Of a DNA stretch of 64,000 bases, positions 12,901-22,573 are shown piece by piece (within the stretch, counting starts at the first letter, position 1; each line of letters opens with the position of its first letter). The stretch comes from Brachionus plicatilis. Taxonomy: Eukaryota > Rotifera > Eurotatoria > Ploima > Brachionidae. The stretch covers positions 306,260-370,259 of the forward strand of contig QEOQ01000503.1 of the NCBI GenBank assembly GCA_010279815.1. Direction: 5' to 3'. The translations under genes and the position numbers were made by a program. The notes beneath the pieces were generated by a model. It saw nothing but the letters and a program-made list of their open reading frames with translations. It was not told where the DNA came from and ran no database searches.

Positions 12901-15900
12901 GTGAAAAAAATGTGAAAAAATTGAACGCTTTTTTAAAAGTTTGAAAGTTTGAAATTAGTTTCGTGATTGTGATATGGTGCAACATTCAAAGTTGTATCAA
13001 CTATCAAGGTGTGCTAAAGTCTGCAAATTTAGCAGGGCTTATTTTTGGGAAATAATCGTAGAAAAAGAAAAATATAGAAAATCAAAAAGGTAGAAAAAAA
13101 TAGAATGATTTATTATTTATTTATTTGTTTGTCTTCTGTACCGAGCTATCTTTCAGAATAAATATTAAAAAACAATAAATTAAAATAAAGTTAAATAAAT
13201 TAATAAAAAAAAAGTAAAGTGAAATATGTAATAGAATGATTAACATAGAATTTTATTAAACATAGCATACGATTGAACATAGAGTTTAATTTAATAATAT
13301 AGAAAAAAGTAGAAAGATAATTAATTAATTGTCAATCAAAATATTGGTCAACGTTCAAGAGATAGAATTTTTTCTTTATAGAAGTGCCAAATGAAAGAAA
13401 AAAAATATAGAAAATTTTTATTTGATTAAATATACAATCGATTTTTTTTAGAAAAAAATATATAGAATTCTATATATTTATTTTCTTTTATTCTTTTTAT
13501 TTTAACAAAAATTCTATATATATATTTTTCATATATTAATTATTCTATATATATTCTATATTCTATACATTTTTTTCTATCATTTGGCACTTGTATAAAA
13601 AAAAAATTCTATCTCTTGAACGTTGACCAATATTTTAATTGACAATTAATTAATTATCTTTCTACTTTTTTCTATATTATTAAATTAAACTCTATGTTCA
13701 ATCGTATGCTATGTTTAATAAAACTCTATGTTTATCATTCTATTACTTATTTCACTTGACTTTTTTTTTTAATATAGAATATAAAGACGTTTTAATAGGA
13801 TCTGTACAAATATGTTCAACTAAGTTATGAAAATTGTTTACTTATTTTCTTTTTTTGATTTGTTTGGTCAAATTTGAATTTAAATCATAAAAATTCTTGT
13901 TTGATCTTAATTTACTAATAAGAGGCGAATAATTTTCCATATTTAAAATAATAATTTAAAGCTTAATTTAGTTCTTAAATATAAATTTTGTCACTCAGTT
14001 ATAATTGGTAAATAAAACACTCGAAAAAATTATTTTAATTTTAATATCTATATTATTTTTCTTTATTTTCTTTAGTAGCAATTCTATGTTTTTTTGTTCT
14101 ATCATTTGATAGTTCACCAAAATATTAGCCAAACCATCAATGTGTAAATTGATTGTTTAAAAACTATATGCATTAATTACACGCTTGATCATTTCTTTTT
14201 TTCAACTACTGATTTATTTGGACGTTAAAGTTTTTTACCTTTGAATAAAGCAACCAAATTAGACTCCATTTAACTTTGTTCTGAACGAAACAGCTCTACT
14301 ACTTTACCTTACCAACAGTCAAATTTTGTCTAGCCTCTGGCTTAAAGAAGCTTGGGGCTTTATCTATATTTTTTCTATATTTCTTTGTTTTTGATTTTCT
14401 ATATTTATTTTTCTATGTTTCAATATACTGCCGCCTGATTTTATTTTATCAAGTACCAAAAAATAATTTAGAAATACCAAATATGTTTTAGTCGTACCTA
14501 ATTTAATTTTCTAAAACCAAAAAATGGTTTAGTCAGTTTTAATAGAAAAAAATTTAATATTGACGTTTTATAAAATTTTATTTAATTTAAAAAAAATAGA
14601 AGACTTATTCAAGAAAATTTAAGAAAAAAATAAAAAATTTCATTCTTTTTGCCAATTGAGCTGATCTTTTAACAATAACTTCTTTATTTTCCCCTTTTTG
14701 CCCTTTTTTTGTTGTTGTGATACTTCTTGTAATGGTGATTGTTGTTCTAATGAGCCTGATAGTTGTACTGATGATGTATATTATCATCGCCAAATCTAGC
14801 GTAATTTTTGAAATAAATAATAATAATAATAATAGATAGTTGTATAGATGATGTTGATGATTGTTCAAATGGACCAATTGTCAATATATCAATTCAAGGT
14901 AAACTAGGTGGCTCACTTCTCATCCACGCTGGTTTTGCTATCTTTGGACGCCCCCTTTTACGATTGTCTTCAATTTTCAAATCGACTTCGGGAAAATCAC
15001 AAATATTTAAATTAAAACCAACTGTAATGATTTGTCTGCAGATGTAGTTTTTTTGCCAAAACAAACAATTACAACTTCTTTTTTTCCACTAAAATAGTTG
15101 TATTAGGCATTATTAAATTATTTTTGATTATATTAGATAATATTAGATGATTTTGGAGCAGGTCCTGATTCTATATCCGAGTCTTCGTCAGATTCAAGAA
15201 TAGTGTTTCCTTCGTTTTAAATACAGTCAAATGGTTGATGCTGTAGAGGCATTGTGAATTTTGGTAAAAAAATCAAAAACAAAAAATAAAAAGTGCCAAA
15301 GCTTAAATTCTGAAGGACCATGCTCATGAAACATGCTCTGTAAATTGTAGCAGCTGATACATCCTTTGTACCCCCAATATACTGATTCTGCAAAACTGTG
15401 CAAAATTCAGAACATTGTGAATTATAGTACAAAAAACAAAAACAAAGCATAAAAAACGCCAGAACTTTAATCTGGGCCGACTAAAACATGTTCAGTAAAT
15501 TCTAGCAACTGATACATTCTTTGTACCACAACTTAAAGTTGAATTGGATTTTTAATATAATGTAATATCCCAAATTTACTATTTTCTGAGTTTTGCAGAT
15601 TTATTGCAGAGTTTTAAAGAATCAGTATATTGGGGGTACAAAGGATGCATCAGCTGCTACAATTTACAGAACATGTTTTGGTCCTTCAGAATTTAAGCTT
15701 TGGAATTTTTAATATTTTGTTTTTGTTTTTTGCACCAAATTTCACAATGCCTGTTGTAAACACGATATTGTTTTATCTTTTGCTACTCGCTTTGGCTTGT
15801 TGTTCAATGGTATATTCATTCCAATTTTTTTATTTTGTTCAGTTGATATAGAAATGTTCACTTTTCTTAGAAAGAATTTAAAGTTATTTACTTATTGGAT

Positions 15901-18900
15901 GAGTACTTAATTTGTTGTCGATTAAGAAAATATATTTAGCTTTTGTGATTTTAGTAGCAATTTATTAGATAAAAGGTGTAAATTTATTAGATGTTTTAAT
16001 TTATTTATTTTTTTTTTATCTAAAAAAATAATTTAGGAAAAATTTTTCCAAAGCAGTTCCGAATGGCAGAGCCTTCTTTTCAGTCTACATGGTTGCAATT
16101 TTAATTAAAATATGTATTTATTAAATGTGTACAATTAGAGTAGAAAAATTAATATTTATATTGTACATAAATTGTTTAATTCAATTTCTGCTATGAGTTT
16201 GGTGTGTTTATGATTGAATCAAAGGTTTTTTTGGATTACATATACTTTTTCCGCGCGTACGGAAAAAGTATTATAATTATAGATGCGCAGAAAAAGTCTT
16301 TAATATGTTTTATACAATTTTTTATTAAAAAAGAAAGTTTAAGAAAATTTTTTATGTCCAATTTAAATTAAGAATAATGAAAAAAACAAAGACAAATTAT
16401 AGCATAAAATAAGAATTTCCATTTTCTTCCATAATTATGTTATTATGTTCACCAGAACTTATTAAAAAGTTCGAAACAGACGGCAAATTATCACTATTTC
16501 AACTCGAATTTGAGCTATGATCTGTTAAATCTTGAGAGATTCGCTGCGTAATTTGACTCACTATCAGTCTACTTTTATTACCTGATTCATCTTCATCTGA
16601 AGCGTCATCATGAATTTCTTCTTCTTCTGAATCTGAGTCTCTTATATCGCCAGAATAGGCAACATAATTCTTTGTCTTTTTTCCCAAGACATAGTAGCGA
16701 GGATCATACCAATGTACTCATCGATCGCTAATTTCCCTAAAATTAACATTTGACATCGAAATGTATAAGACGCAACTAATTTACGTCTATTTGGTACAGG
16801 AATTTTTCCATGATAAGCAAAGGCTATTTGATTTTTTTCAGTTTTTAGTGCCTCTATAGCTGAATAAATATTTGGATGATAGATATGAGTATAATTTTAA
16901 TTGCGCGGAAAAAGTGTTATTTTTGATGCGCGGAAAAATTATCTTTTTTCAATACGCGGGAAAAGTAACTGCAACGGTTTTTTTGTACTTTAAATTGTTT
17001 CTGAAGGAGCTTTGAAGCAGAAGGTCCTGGATCTTGTTACCTATTAATTCGTGGCATTGCCTTTTGAAAAAAGCTTGTTTGCTCTGTGATCGATCAAGTC
17101 GATTCTTAGCTCTTTATGAATTGTTTTGATACTTGAACTTAGTGGAAAATCCTTGATGATTCTCAAGGCTCGATTTTGCATTTTTTGCATTTTTTACATT
17201 AGATGTGCTATGTTTTAATTAATTTTAAATATTTTATTTATAATATATTGGTAAAAAAAATAAATAGATAAAAATATATTATTTTTGTTGATATTTTATA
17301 CAAATTTGCGGTAATATTATTGTGTTCTATACTCACAGCCTTGATGAATTATTTATTTTAACTGAAATAAATGAAGAGTTAACCAGTCTATTCAAAATAT
17401 AAGTTGATTAACCTTGAAATTCAACTTAAAAAAATTTATGCTCACAAAATTATTAATTTTTCCAATTTATTTCAAAGTGACGACACCACCACCACCACCT
17501 CGAGCAGCACCATCAGCAAGGACTCGGGCGAAAAAGAGCTCCTGCTAAACAGATCCAAAGAAGTGGAACGATCGTGCAAGCAAATAGTCGATTGTCTGAT
17601 CGACAATGTGCTCAGCACCGAGGCCAACTCGAACACCTCGCAGCTCGTCTCGTCGCTGGCCACCCTCTATCTGCTCAGCAAAATAAAGCCCGACTATCTG
17701 GTCGCCCATGCCGAGACCCTGCTTCCCTACTTGAACATCAAGTCAACGAGCCCCACCGACTCGCTGATCATAAACAGTGCGGCGCGCATCCTCGAGTGCG
17801 TGGTCCCGCTGCTGCAATCGCCGTCCAACAGTTTTTTGCTGGCACTCGAGGAAAGCTTGTGCAAGCTGATATTCCAGAGCGGCATGATGATTGTGAGCAG
17901 CTGCATCAGCTGCTTGGGCACCGTGGTCAACAAGCTCAGTCACAATTTTAAGCTGGCGGCCGATTGTCTGAGCAAATTTTACAAGAACGCGGTGTATTTG
18001 CGCGAGAGTGTGAAGGCCGATCAGCGCATCGAGCCCCAAGCCAAGTCCATGCTCCATCGGGTCCTGTACACACTCGGCCTCTTGTCCAAACACTTCGACC
18101 TTGACTCGTCTCACTTCAAACAGTTCAACGTGTGCACCAAAGACAGCCTGTTCGATTTGTTCATGCACTTTGTCAAGGCCACCTTTGAGTGGGACGTGCA
18201 GCTGAAAGCGCTGCTCGGCCTCGGCTTTTTTTTGACCACGAACAGCGAGTACATGATCAGAGAGGAAGTGAAGTGTTTGTATTTGGCGTGCATCAAGTCG
18301 GAGGAGGCACAGGTGCCCCTGGCGCTCAAGGCCCAGGTCTTCGCCAACTTGACCGACTACTTGAACGAGGAGGACCAGCGAAATTTGGCCAAGAGCGTCC
18401 AGCTGGCCAAGTCGCACTGCAGAGACGACTTGAAAGAGATGCTGGACGTGCAGTCCGGCATGGCGTCCACCATCGTCCAGTGCTACCTCCGGCCCATACT
18501 CGACTCGTACTTGACCAGCAATGTTCAAGTGCGCCTCAGCGTCTTCACTTGCTTGAGCATGATCTTGAACCAGGGCCTGGTCTACCCGATCGAGTGTGTG
18601 CCCTATTTGGTTGCCATGACAACCGACCTCGACACCAAAATACAGACCAAGTCGCTGCTCCACTTGACCCACTTGCAAAAGGCGCATCCAAATTTTGTGC
18701 AGTCGAAGTCGATCGCGGGCGTCAACGTGTCGTTCGTGCTGCACAAGTGTGTGCGGAGCGGCGCGAGTGTGGTGCGCGGCTTCTCCGAAAACGGCGAAGT
18801 GCTCAGCCTCAATCATCACCTGTACTCGCTGATTCGCTCGAATCGGTCGTATCGGCGAGCGTTCGTTCAGCAGTTGCTCAAAATGTTCGACGACTCGTCG

Positions 18901-21158
18901 GCCAGCAGTCACACCACTCTGGAGCACAAAGTGTTCATAGCCGACAATCTGGCCTATTTTCCCTATCAACTGCTGGACGAGCCGTTGTTCCTCATTCATC
19001 AGATCGACTTGATTATTTCGTGCACGGGCATCAATTTGCTGCAGACGTTCAAGGAGAACCTGGGCGGCCCGAGTGAAGGCGAGCCGGTGTCCCGCGAGAA
19101 CGGTGGGGCCGCCAGTGTGGCCAACAATTTTGACATGCTCAGTCAGTTGGAGTGTCCGCAAGAGGTGGAAGAGGTGCGGGCGGCGGCCAAGGCGCCCCAA
19201 ATGCAAGACGAGGACGAGCAAACGTTTGACAGTGTGTACCAAAATTTGCCTGGCGATTTGAGCGCGCTCAAACAATGCATGTACCAGGCCCAGGGCTGCT
19301 GTTTGCTGTTGATTTTGAAATTGTTTCTCAAAGAAGTCTACTCGATCAATGACTCGCGCATTCAAAGCTATTCGCCGTGCGATACGGCCAAGGTGAACGA
19401 CCGGCCTTTGACATCGCGCAAGGCCAACCGCAAATTCAACCCCAAGCAAATAATCGACTACATTGGACGATACAGAAATGACGCTCTGCAAAATGAGCAA
19501 TTAAAGGAGTCTTTGGTCAACGAGTATTTGGAAGTAAGTTGGTTTTGTTGTTGTTCTTGTTTTTCAGAGTTGTTTAAAAGTCACAAGTCTCAAGTCAAGT
19601 CCAAGTCCGGACTTTTTTTTTTTTCAAAAGTCCGACCAAAGACTTTAATTTTTTTTTTTCAAAGAAAAAAATTAAATCTTCCTTTAGATCATACATATAG
19701 CGTTAAGCCTGATTCTCTTCTCGTTTTGTTGATAATCCAGGGGAGTGTTTGCCATACCTATGAAAATTTAATATAGGTTCATCCGTGTATACGTCAAGAA
19801 TTTTTCTTGATTCTTCATCACACAATTGCATTCTTCTCATATAAGGTTTTGCATGATAGTACTGGTCTACTAATAGCATCGGAATTCCCATTTTTAGCTC
19901 TTTTCTAAAAATATTATTAAATTCGTATGTTTGTAAGAAGATAGACCATCTAGCTAGTCTCCTTCTTTGTTCTCTAATTGACATTAACCATTTTAAGTCC
20001 AGGCTTTAAAATTTTGAATAATGAAGAAGAAATCTATGCTAAAATTGCAACAAAATTCTGATATATGGCAAATCTATTCCATTAGACAACCCAAGAGTAT
20101 ATAAATTTTTTGATATGAAGCCTGATCTAGCAAATTAAAAAATAATCTGGACTTAAACTTTTTTTTTTTTAATTTTAAAGTCCTGACTTGGACTTGGAAA
20201 AAAAAAGTCTTGATTTGGACTTTTTTTTGGAACTTTTAAACAACTCTGTTCTGTTTTTCATATGGATTTATTTGTGCATTTTTGTTTTTTTTAATTTATT
20301 AAAACAATCGATTTAGAGTCTTTCAAAATGAACATTTCAAAGGGGAAAATCTTAAAATTTTTAGACAATTAATTAGACGAGCAAAGGATAGAATGGCCGG
20401 CAACACTTGGCTTTAGATTTGTTGTTAGAATTAATTGATTTTTTTTATTCTTACATTTCTAATGGTCAATATATATTTTTGTTAAAATTATGGGTCTTTA
20501 TATATTTTCCGCACCGTACAAATTATTATTATTTAATTATGGTAATATATAAATTAATGTCAAATGATTCTAATGTAAAAAATTTAATGTCAAAAAAATC
20601 AATTATAAGAAAAAATAAAAACAAATAACAAATTTTAAAGATAACTCTGAGTCTCGCCGTATTTGTTTAGAAACTCAGATGCTAATTGAGCTTCCACTTT
20701 TTAAGCAGCGTTTTTGCTTAAATTACACATTGCAGCGTCTAGATCTTTTTTCAAAATACGTTTTCTTGATTCGCCCCCACTGGCTTTCCACATATGTTTA
20801 ACAATACTTAAAAAATGTAATTTAGTTTAAGGAATTGATGTTGACGATAGATCAAGAAGAAACGGCAAAAACAGATGAAACCAAAGTAATTAAGCCTGGT
20901 AGTGAGCCTAAATTAAGTCTTTTGCAGCAAAAATTGTATGAAGGCATTGAAAAGACCAGATCAGTGGCGAGCACACCAGGTGGAAACGCAAGCGGTCAGG
21001 ATTCAGTGAATGCTACGCCACGCAAGTCCAAGCATAAACGTGGGTTGTCAAGCTCTACCAAAAAACTAACGAATAAAAAAAGAAAAAAGAAAAGAGATTC
21101 TGATGATAGTTCTAATGATGAGTACATGGCTAATAGTGATCTAGATGACGAATTATGA
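5824..21158 (+). CDS. NIPBL: Nipped-B / NIPBL (SCC2) cohesin loader, complete 4-exon gene
   Basis: Joined exons 5824-6999, 10837-12827, 17478-19533 and 20832-21158 give 5550 nt, 1849 residues, with all GT..AG junctions in matching phase (0, 2, 0). The product loads cohesin onto chromatin with MAU2 (SCC4). The N-terminus keeps the MAU2-binding block (VPILSFSSIGNLSDTLKEL, residues 21-39). Exon 1 ends with the conserved IPSEYLISR stretch. Exon 2 has the FFVENINDLQLEALKILT and YEKHRQL-like HEAT blocks and RPLFENFIQDLL. Exon 3 has PYLVAMTTD, VRGFSENGE and ADNLAYFPYQLLDEPLF. Exon 4 is a basic tail with NLS-like KKLTNKKRKKKR. At 1849 aa it is shorter than the vertebrate (about 2800) and fly (about 2080) proteins because the disordered region between N-terminus and HEAT array is short. 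Confidence 0.95.
6247..6534 (+). repeat. 144-bp in-frame tandem duplication in Nipped-B exon 1
   Basis: Two copies (6247-6390 and 6391-6534) of a 48-residue unit beginning KEN(D/E)ESRESPKIVKIESKP and ending NLPDDFTP. They differ at only a few bases. The frame is kept. Confidence 0.95.
7130..7200 (-). repeat. LINE-like 3' tail
   Basis: On the minus strand the word CATCGCCAAGACAGGCGTA is followed by AATAATAATAAATT. A similar CATCGCCAGAATTGGC tail ending in (AATAAT)n lies at 59715-59790, so this looks like a repeated 3' tail. Confidence 0.4.
7430..8390 (-). pseudogene. CR1/L2-like LINE RT C-terminal half (broken)
   Basis: Three minus-strand frames follow one another: LYADDSKILGIVN (RT motif C) at 8378 down, then SERDLGVMVSSDLKW, then FMVRPHLDYAVQVWNPSMKR and SQRRVRGDLIEMYKLVNG, then FFSNREVPHLNKLPENVV near 7600. 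This order is typical of CR1/L2 elements. Frameshifts separate the blocks. The 3' end appears to be a short (TAC)n tract at 7430-7451. Confidence 0.85.
8786..9018. repeat. Copy of the CTGCAATAAATCTGCAAAA repeat family
   Basis: Shares the blocks GCTCTGTAAATTGTAGCAAC and CTGCAATAAATCTGCAAAA with repeats at 15248-15751 and 51886-52200. Bounded by GAAACATTAC and AATGTTTC as possible inverted ends. Confidence 0.55.
9973..10635. mobile_element. hAT-like composite element A carrying gypsy pol DNA
   Basis: Begins CAGAGTTGTTTAAAC and ends GACTTTTAAACAACTCTG, flanked by 8-bp repeats CTCGAAAC (9965-9972) and TTCGAAAC (10636-10643), 7 of 8 identical. Inside, about 10072-10383 is a minus-strand piece of Ty3/gypsy pol. 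A second, inner right-end sequence CAACTCTG lies at 10428-10435. Copy B at 19565 has the same internal order. Confidence 0.75.
10072..10383 (-). pseudogene. Ty3/gypsy RNase H-integrase spacer fragment inside element A
   Basis: Minus-strand DNA closely matches 19820-20120, which encodes the gypsy RNase H end MSIREQRRRLARWSIFLQTY. In this copy the frame is more decayed. Confidence 0.7.
10837..12827 (+). CDS. NIPBL: Nipped-B exon 2 (residues 393-1055)
   Basis: The acceptor is TTCAAG|GAATCC and the donor CCGG|GTATGT, leaving two bases of a Gly codon that exon 3 completes. It encodes the first half of the HEAT-repeat hook, including LIIEDLIEQIG, FPHYDPVYK and RPLFENFIQDLLVTANKPEW. Base composition turns sharply GC-rich within the exon compared with the flanking introns. 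Confidence 0.95.
13035..14425. repeat. Foldback repeat rich in TATAGAA words
   Basis: Near-perfect inner arms of about 190 bp at 13208-13397 and 13576-13767 fold on each other (shared core CATAGCATACGATTGAACAT). Weaker outer arms containing TATAGAAAATCAAAAA lie near 13065 and 14390. A minus-strand LINE tail (CTGTACCGAGCTATCTTTCAG, 13138-13158) is inserted near the left arm. No ORF. Confidence 0.7.
14890..15010 (-). pseudogene. MULE-like C-terminal AT-hook remnant
   Basis: The minus strand reads FPEVDLKIEDNRKRGRPKIA followed by KPAWMRSE. The same basic RGRP motif, followed by AKQAL, ends the MULE-like remnant at 27283-27345. No catalytic domain remains here. Confidence 0.4.
15248..15751. mobile_element. 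Palindromic MITE with GGCATTGTGAATTTTGGT ends
   Basis: Terminal inverted repeats: GGCATTGTGAATTTTGGT at 15248-15265 and its inverse (one mismatch) at 15734-15751. Long internal arms also pair (15295-15420 with 15600-15720, sharing TACAAAGGATGCATCAGCTG). Relatives lie at about 8786 and 51886. No clear target duplication. Confidence 0.7.
16243..16967. mobile_element. MULE-like element bounded by CGCGGAAAAAGT repeats
   Basis: The ends TACTTTTTCCGCGCGTACG (16243) and ACGCGGGAAAAGTA (16954-16967) are inverted. GCGCGGAAAAAGT-like words recur at about 16282, 16910, 16930 and 16953. The interior encodes a decayed minus-strand protein. Confidence 0.55.
16499..16870 (-). pseudogene. Transposase C-terminal remnant, acidic tail
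   Basis: The minus strand gives AIEALKTEKNQIAFAYHGK, then GKLAIDEYIGMI, then after a frame change GKKTKNYVAYSGD and an acidic tail (DSDSEEEEIHDDASDEDES). The '-EALKTEQ-' plus acidic tail resembles the C-terminal part of MULE transposases; the family call is an inference. No DDE domain remains. Confidence 0.45.
16990..17190 (-). pseudogene. LINE RT C-terminal scrap
   Basis: Minus strand: MQKMQNRALRIIKDFPLSSS, followed by a KELRIDLIDHRANKLF block, the usual C-terminal 'QN-ALR' region of non-LTR RTs, ending in a TTCTGAAGGAGCTTTG tail. Confidence 0.6.
17478..19533 (+). CDS. NIPBL: Nipped-B exon 3 (residues 1056-1741)
   Basis: The acceptor TTCAAAG|T completes the split Gly codon. The donor is GAA|GTAAGT. 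It covers the C-terminal HEAT hook: LKEMLDVQSGMASTIVQCYL, LNQGLVYPIECVPYLVAM, HHLYSLIRSNRSYRRAF, DNLAYFPYQLLDEPL and SPCDTAKVNDRPL are all conserved in NIPBL. It is GC-rich like exon 2, so long antisense frames stay open by chance. Confidence 0.95.
19565..20372. mobile_element. hAT-like composite element B carrying gypsy pol DNA
   Basis: The left end CAGAGTTGTTTAAAAGTCAC is at 19565. The right-end sequence GAACTTTTAAACAACTCTG ends at 20248. Homology with copy A continues to about 20372, past this end, and then stops without copy A's outer right end. Flanks at 19557-19564 and 20249-20256 match only 6 of 8. It is therefore best read as a 3'-truncated copy of the same composite. Confidence 0.65.
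19703..20010 (-). pseudogene. Ty3/gypsy RNase H to integrase fragment in element B
   Basis: Minus strand: LKWLMSIREQRRRLARWSIF, LQTYEFN, then an altered linker and DEESRKILDVYTDEPILNFH plus RYGKHSPGLSTK. This is the end of RNase H and the linker before integrase in Ty3/gypsy pol. The 'NADALSR' region is altered. It matches the gypsy remnant at 23103-23470. Confidence 0.75.
20832..21158 (+). CDS. NIPBL: Nipped-B exon 4 (residues 1742-1849)
   Basis: Acceptor TTTAAG|GAATTG, phase 0. Encodes ELMLTIDQEE, a disordered linker, a strongly basic NLS-like stretch and an acidic end with stop at 21156-21158. Confidence 0.88.
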   Translation, partial: ELMLTIDQEETAKTDETKVIKPGSEPKLSLLQQKLYEGIEKTRSVASTPGGNASGQDSVNATPRKSKHKRGLSSSTKKLTNKKRKKKRDSDDSSNDEYMANSDLDDEL

Positions 21159-22068
21159 TTTTTTTGAATCAAGTAAATATTTTGTATGAAATTTAAAAAT
21201 AAGTTGTGATGAAATTTTTAGAATTTTTTTTTTAACTTTTTGCATTTAATAAATAATTCGATATTTCAAACCAAATAAATGAATTTTTTTAATTTAATTT
21301 TTTAATTTAATTTTTTTATTTAAAAAGTGATTTGGAAAGTAAACAATTGAATTTTTGAAAAAAATATCTTGAAATCGACTCATACAATCAAAATTCTTTC
21401 TTTTCTATGACCGCATTACTTCGTTTCTAATTTTAAAAATAAGCAGAATAAAAGCCTAATTTTAAATTTTTTAAACAAACTTGCAGTCGCTAATCCAATC
21501 CAGTCTTTGATCATTTTTTTAAATCTTATATTGATCTATCGTATAGAAATAAACAAGCAGTCCAGACAAAAACTCAATTCAACACTTTCCTGCATTATCA
21601 ACACCAAGATTAGTAGCCGATCTCTGGTGAGGTTAATTATTCTTATTGAAAATAAAGTTTAGAAAACAAAATAAAATATGACAACTTTTTTTTTGCAAAA
21701 AAACAAAAATATCGCTTATTCATACTAGAGATTAATTTGTTTTTTTTTTAAAAAAAAAGTTAAAATTTAATTTTTTTATTCTTAAGTTAGATGATGAAGA
21801 TAGATTATCTTTTTTTTATCAATCTTTTATTATTCTTTTGGGTAAGAAGAAAAATTTATTCATTAATTAGATTTTATTTATGCTTAATAATTGCTCATAA
21901 ATTTACAATGAATAAAAAAATTTATTTTCTTTATTTTGTTAAAATTTTCCCAAGAGTTTTTCGGTGGTAAAGCCAACCTATCCCACCCATTATATTACAA
22001 AAACGCAACCTTTGCCATATCCTGTACAAATGTAAGGCAGTCTGAGTCTTTTTTTAGGGCATGAGATA
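21159..22068. other. Nipped-B 3' flank, no gene seen
   Basis: Very AT-rich DNA with AATAAA words near 21248 and 21275 that could end the Nipped-B transcript. No ORF or repeat end recognised up to the gypsy LTR. Confidence 0.5.
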
Positions 22069-22344
22069 TGTAACCGGTTTATGATAAAACAATGTTTAAT
22101 CTTTTAAAAGCTTTATTTAAGTTATTGAAAGTTCTGAAGTTCTAAGATTGGAATTCTTATTTATACCTATATGCTTGTGTCAAGAACACCAGCTTATAAT
22201 TAAGTCAAGATGTGAGCTCAATGCTTAATGAATATTTCAGCATTTCGAACCGTCTAACTTCTGAGATACGTGACAAGTATAATTCTTACTTATCCTTGTG
22301 CATCAGTTGACAAGCTGATGAATAATTGATTATTCAGGGTAACA
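22069..22344 (-). repeat. Ty3/gypsy 3' LTR
   Basis: On the minus strand it opens TGTTACCCTG and closes CCGGTTACA, a 276-bp unit with the TGTTAC...GTTACA ends common in gypsy LTRs. It contains TATAAATA and AATAAA words in promoter/polyA order. The polypurine tract sits directly upstream. Confidence 0.7.
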
Positions 22345-22357
22345 TATCCCCCTGTTT
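22345..22357 (-). promoter_or_regulatory. Polypurine tract of the gypsy element
   Basis: The minus strand reads AAACAGGGGGATA immediately before the LTR start TGTTAC, the expected primer site for plus-strand synthesis. Confidence 0.7.
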
Positions 22358-22573
22358 AAGATTGCATCATCCTCGATGAACTAAATTTTTAGAACTTCAG
22401 TTTGACAAGATAATGAAAAAAAAAATAATTGAAAATTAAATAATTGAATGAATAAAATGATTATTAAAATAATGATTGTTAATTGCTTCCTTATAAAATT
22501 AATCCTTGATATATTTCCAACATCTAATCGTGTATAATATCTTCGTTTGCTTCTTGTTCTCTTATTAGTTTTC

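Larger units (their letters stand above)
12828..17477 (+). other. Nipped-B intron 2
   Basis: A 4650-bp intron holding a foldback repeat (13035-14425), a MULE-like C-terminal remnant (14890-15010), a MITE (15248-15751), another MULE-like element (16243-16967) and a LINE scrap (16990-17190). Nothing recognised in 14430-14885 beyond low-complexity frames, or in 15760-16240. Confidence 0.85.
19534..20831 (+). other. Nipped-B intron 3
   Basis: A 1298-bp intron that starts 31 bp before hAT-like composite B and ends at TTTAAG|GAA. A decayed minus-strand frame at 20640-20815 (VKHMWKASGGESRKRILKKD) looks like a transposon protein scrap that I cannot name. Confidence 0.85.

Noticed and set aside
14605..14877. 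Ile/Thr-rich 90-codon minus frame
   Set aside because: Low-complexity, encoded by ATT/AAT runs in intron 2.
17743..19500. 585-codon open frame on the minus strand
   Set aside because: It is antisense to Nipped-B exon 3. GC-rich codon choice removes antisense stops; the protein has no recognised motif, and the plus strand is clearly the conserved gene.
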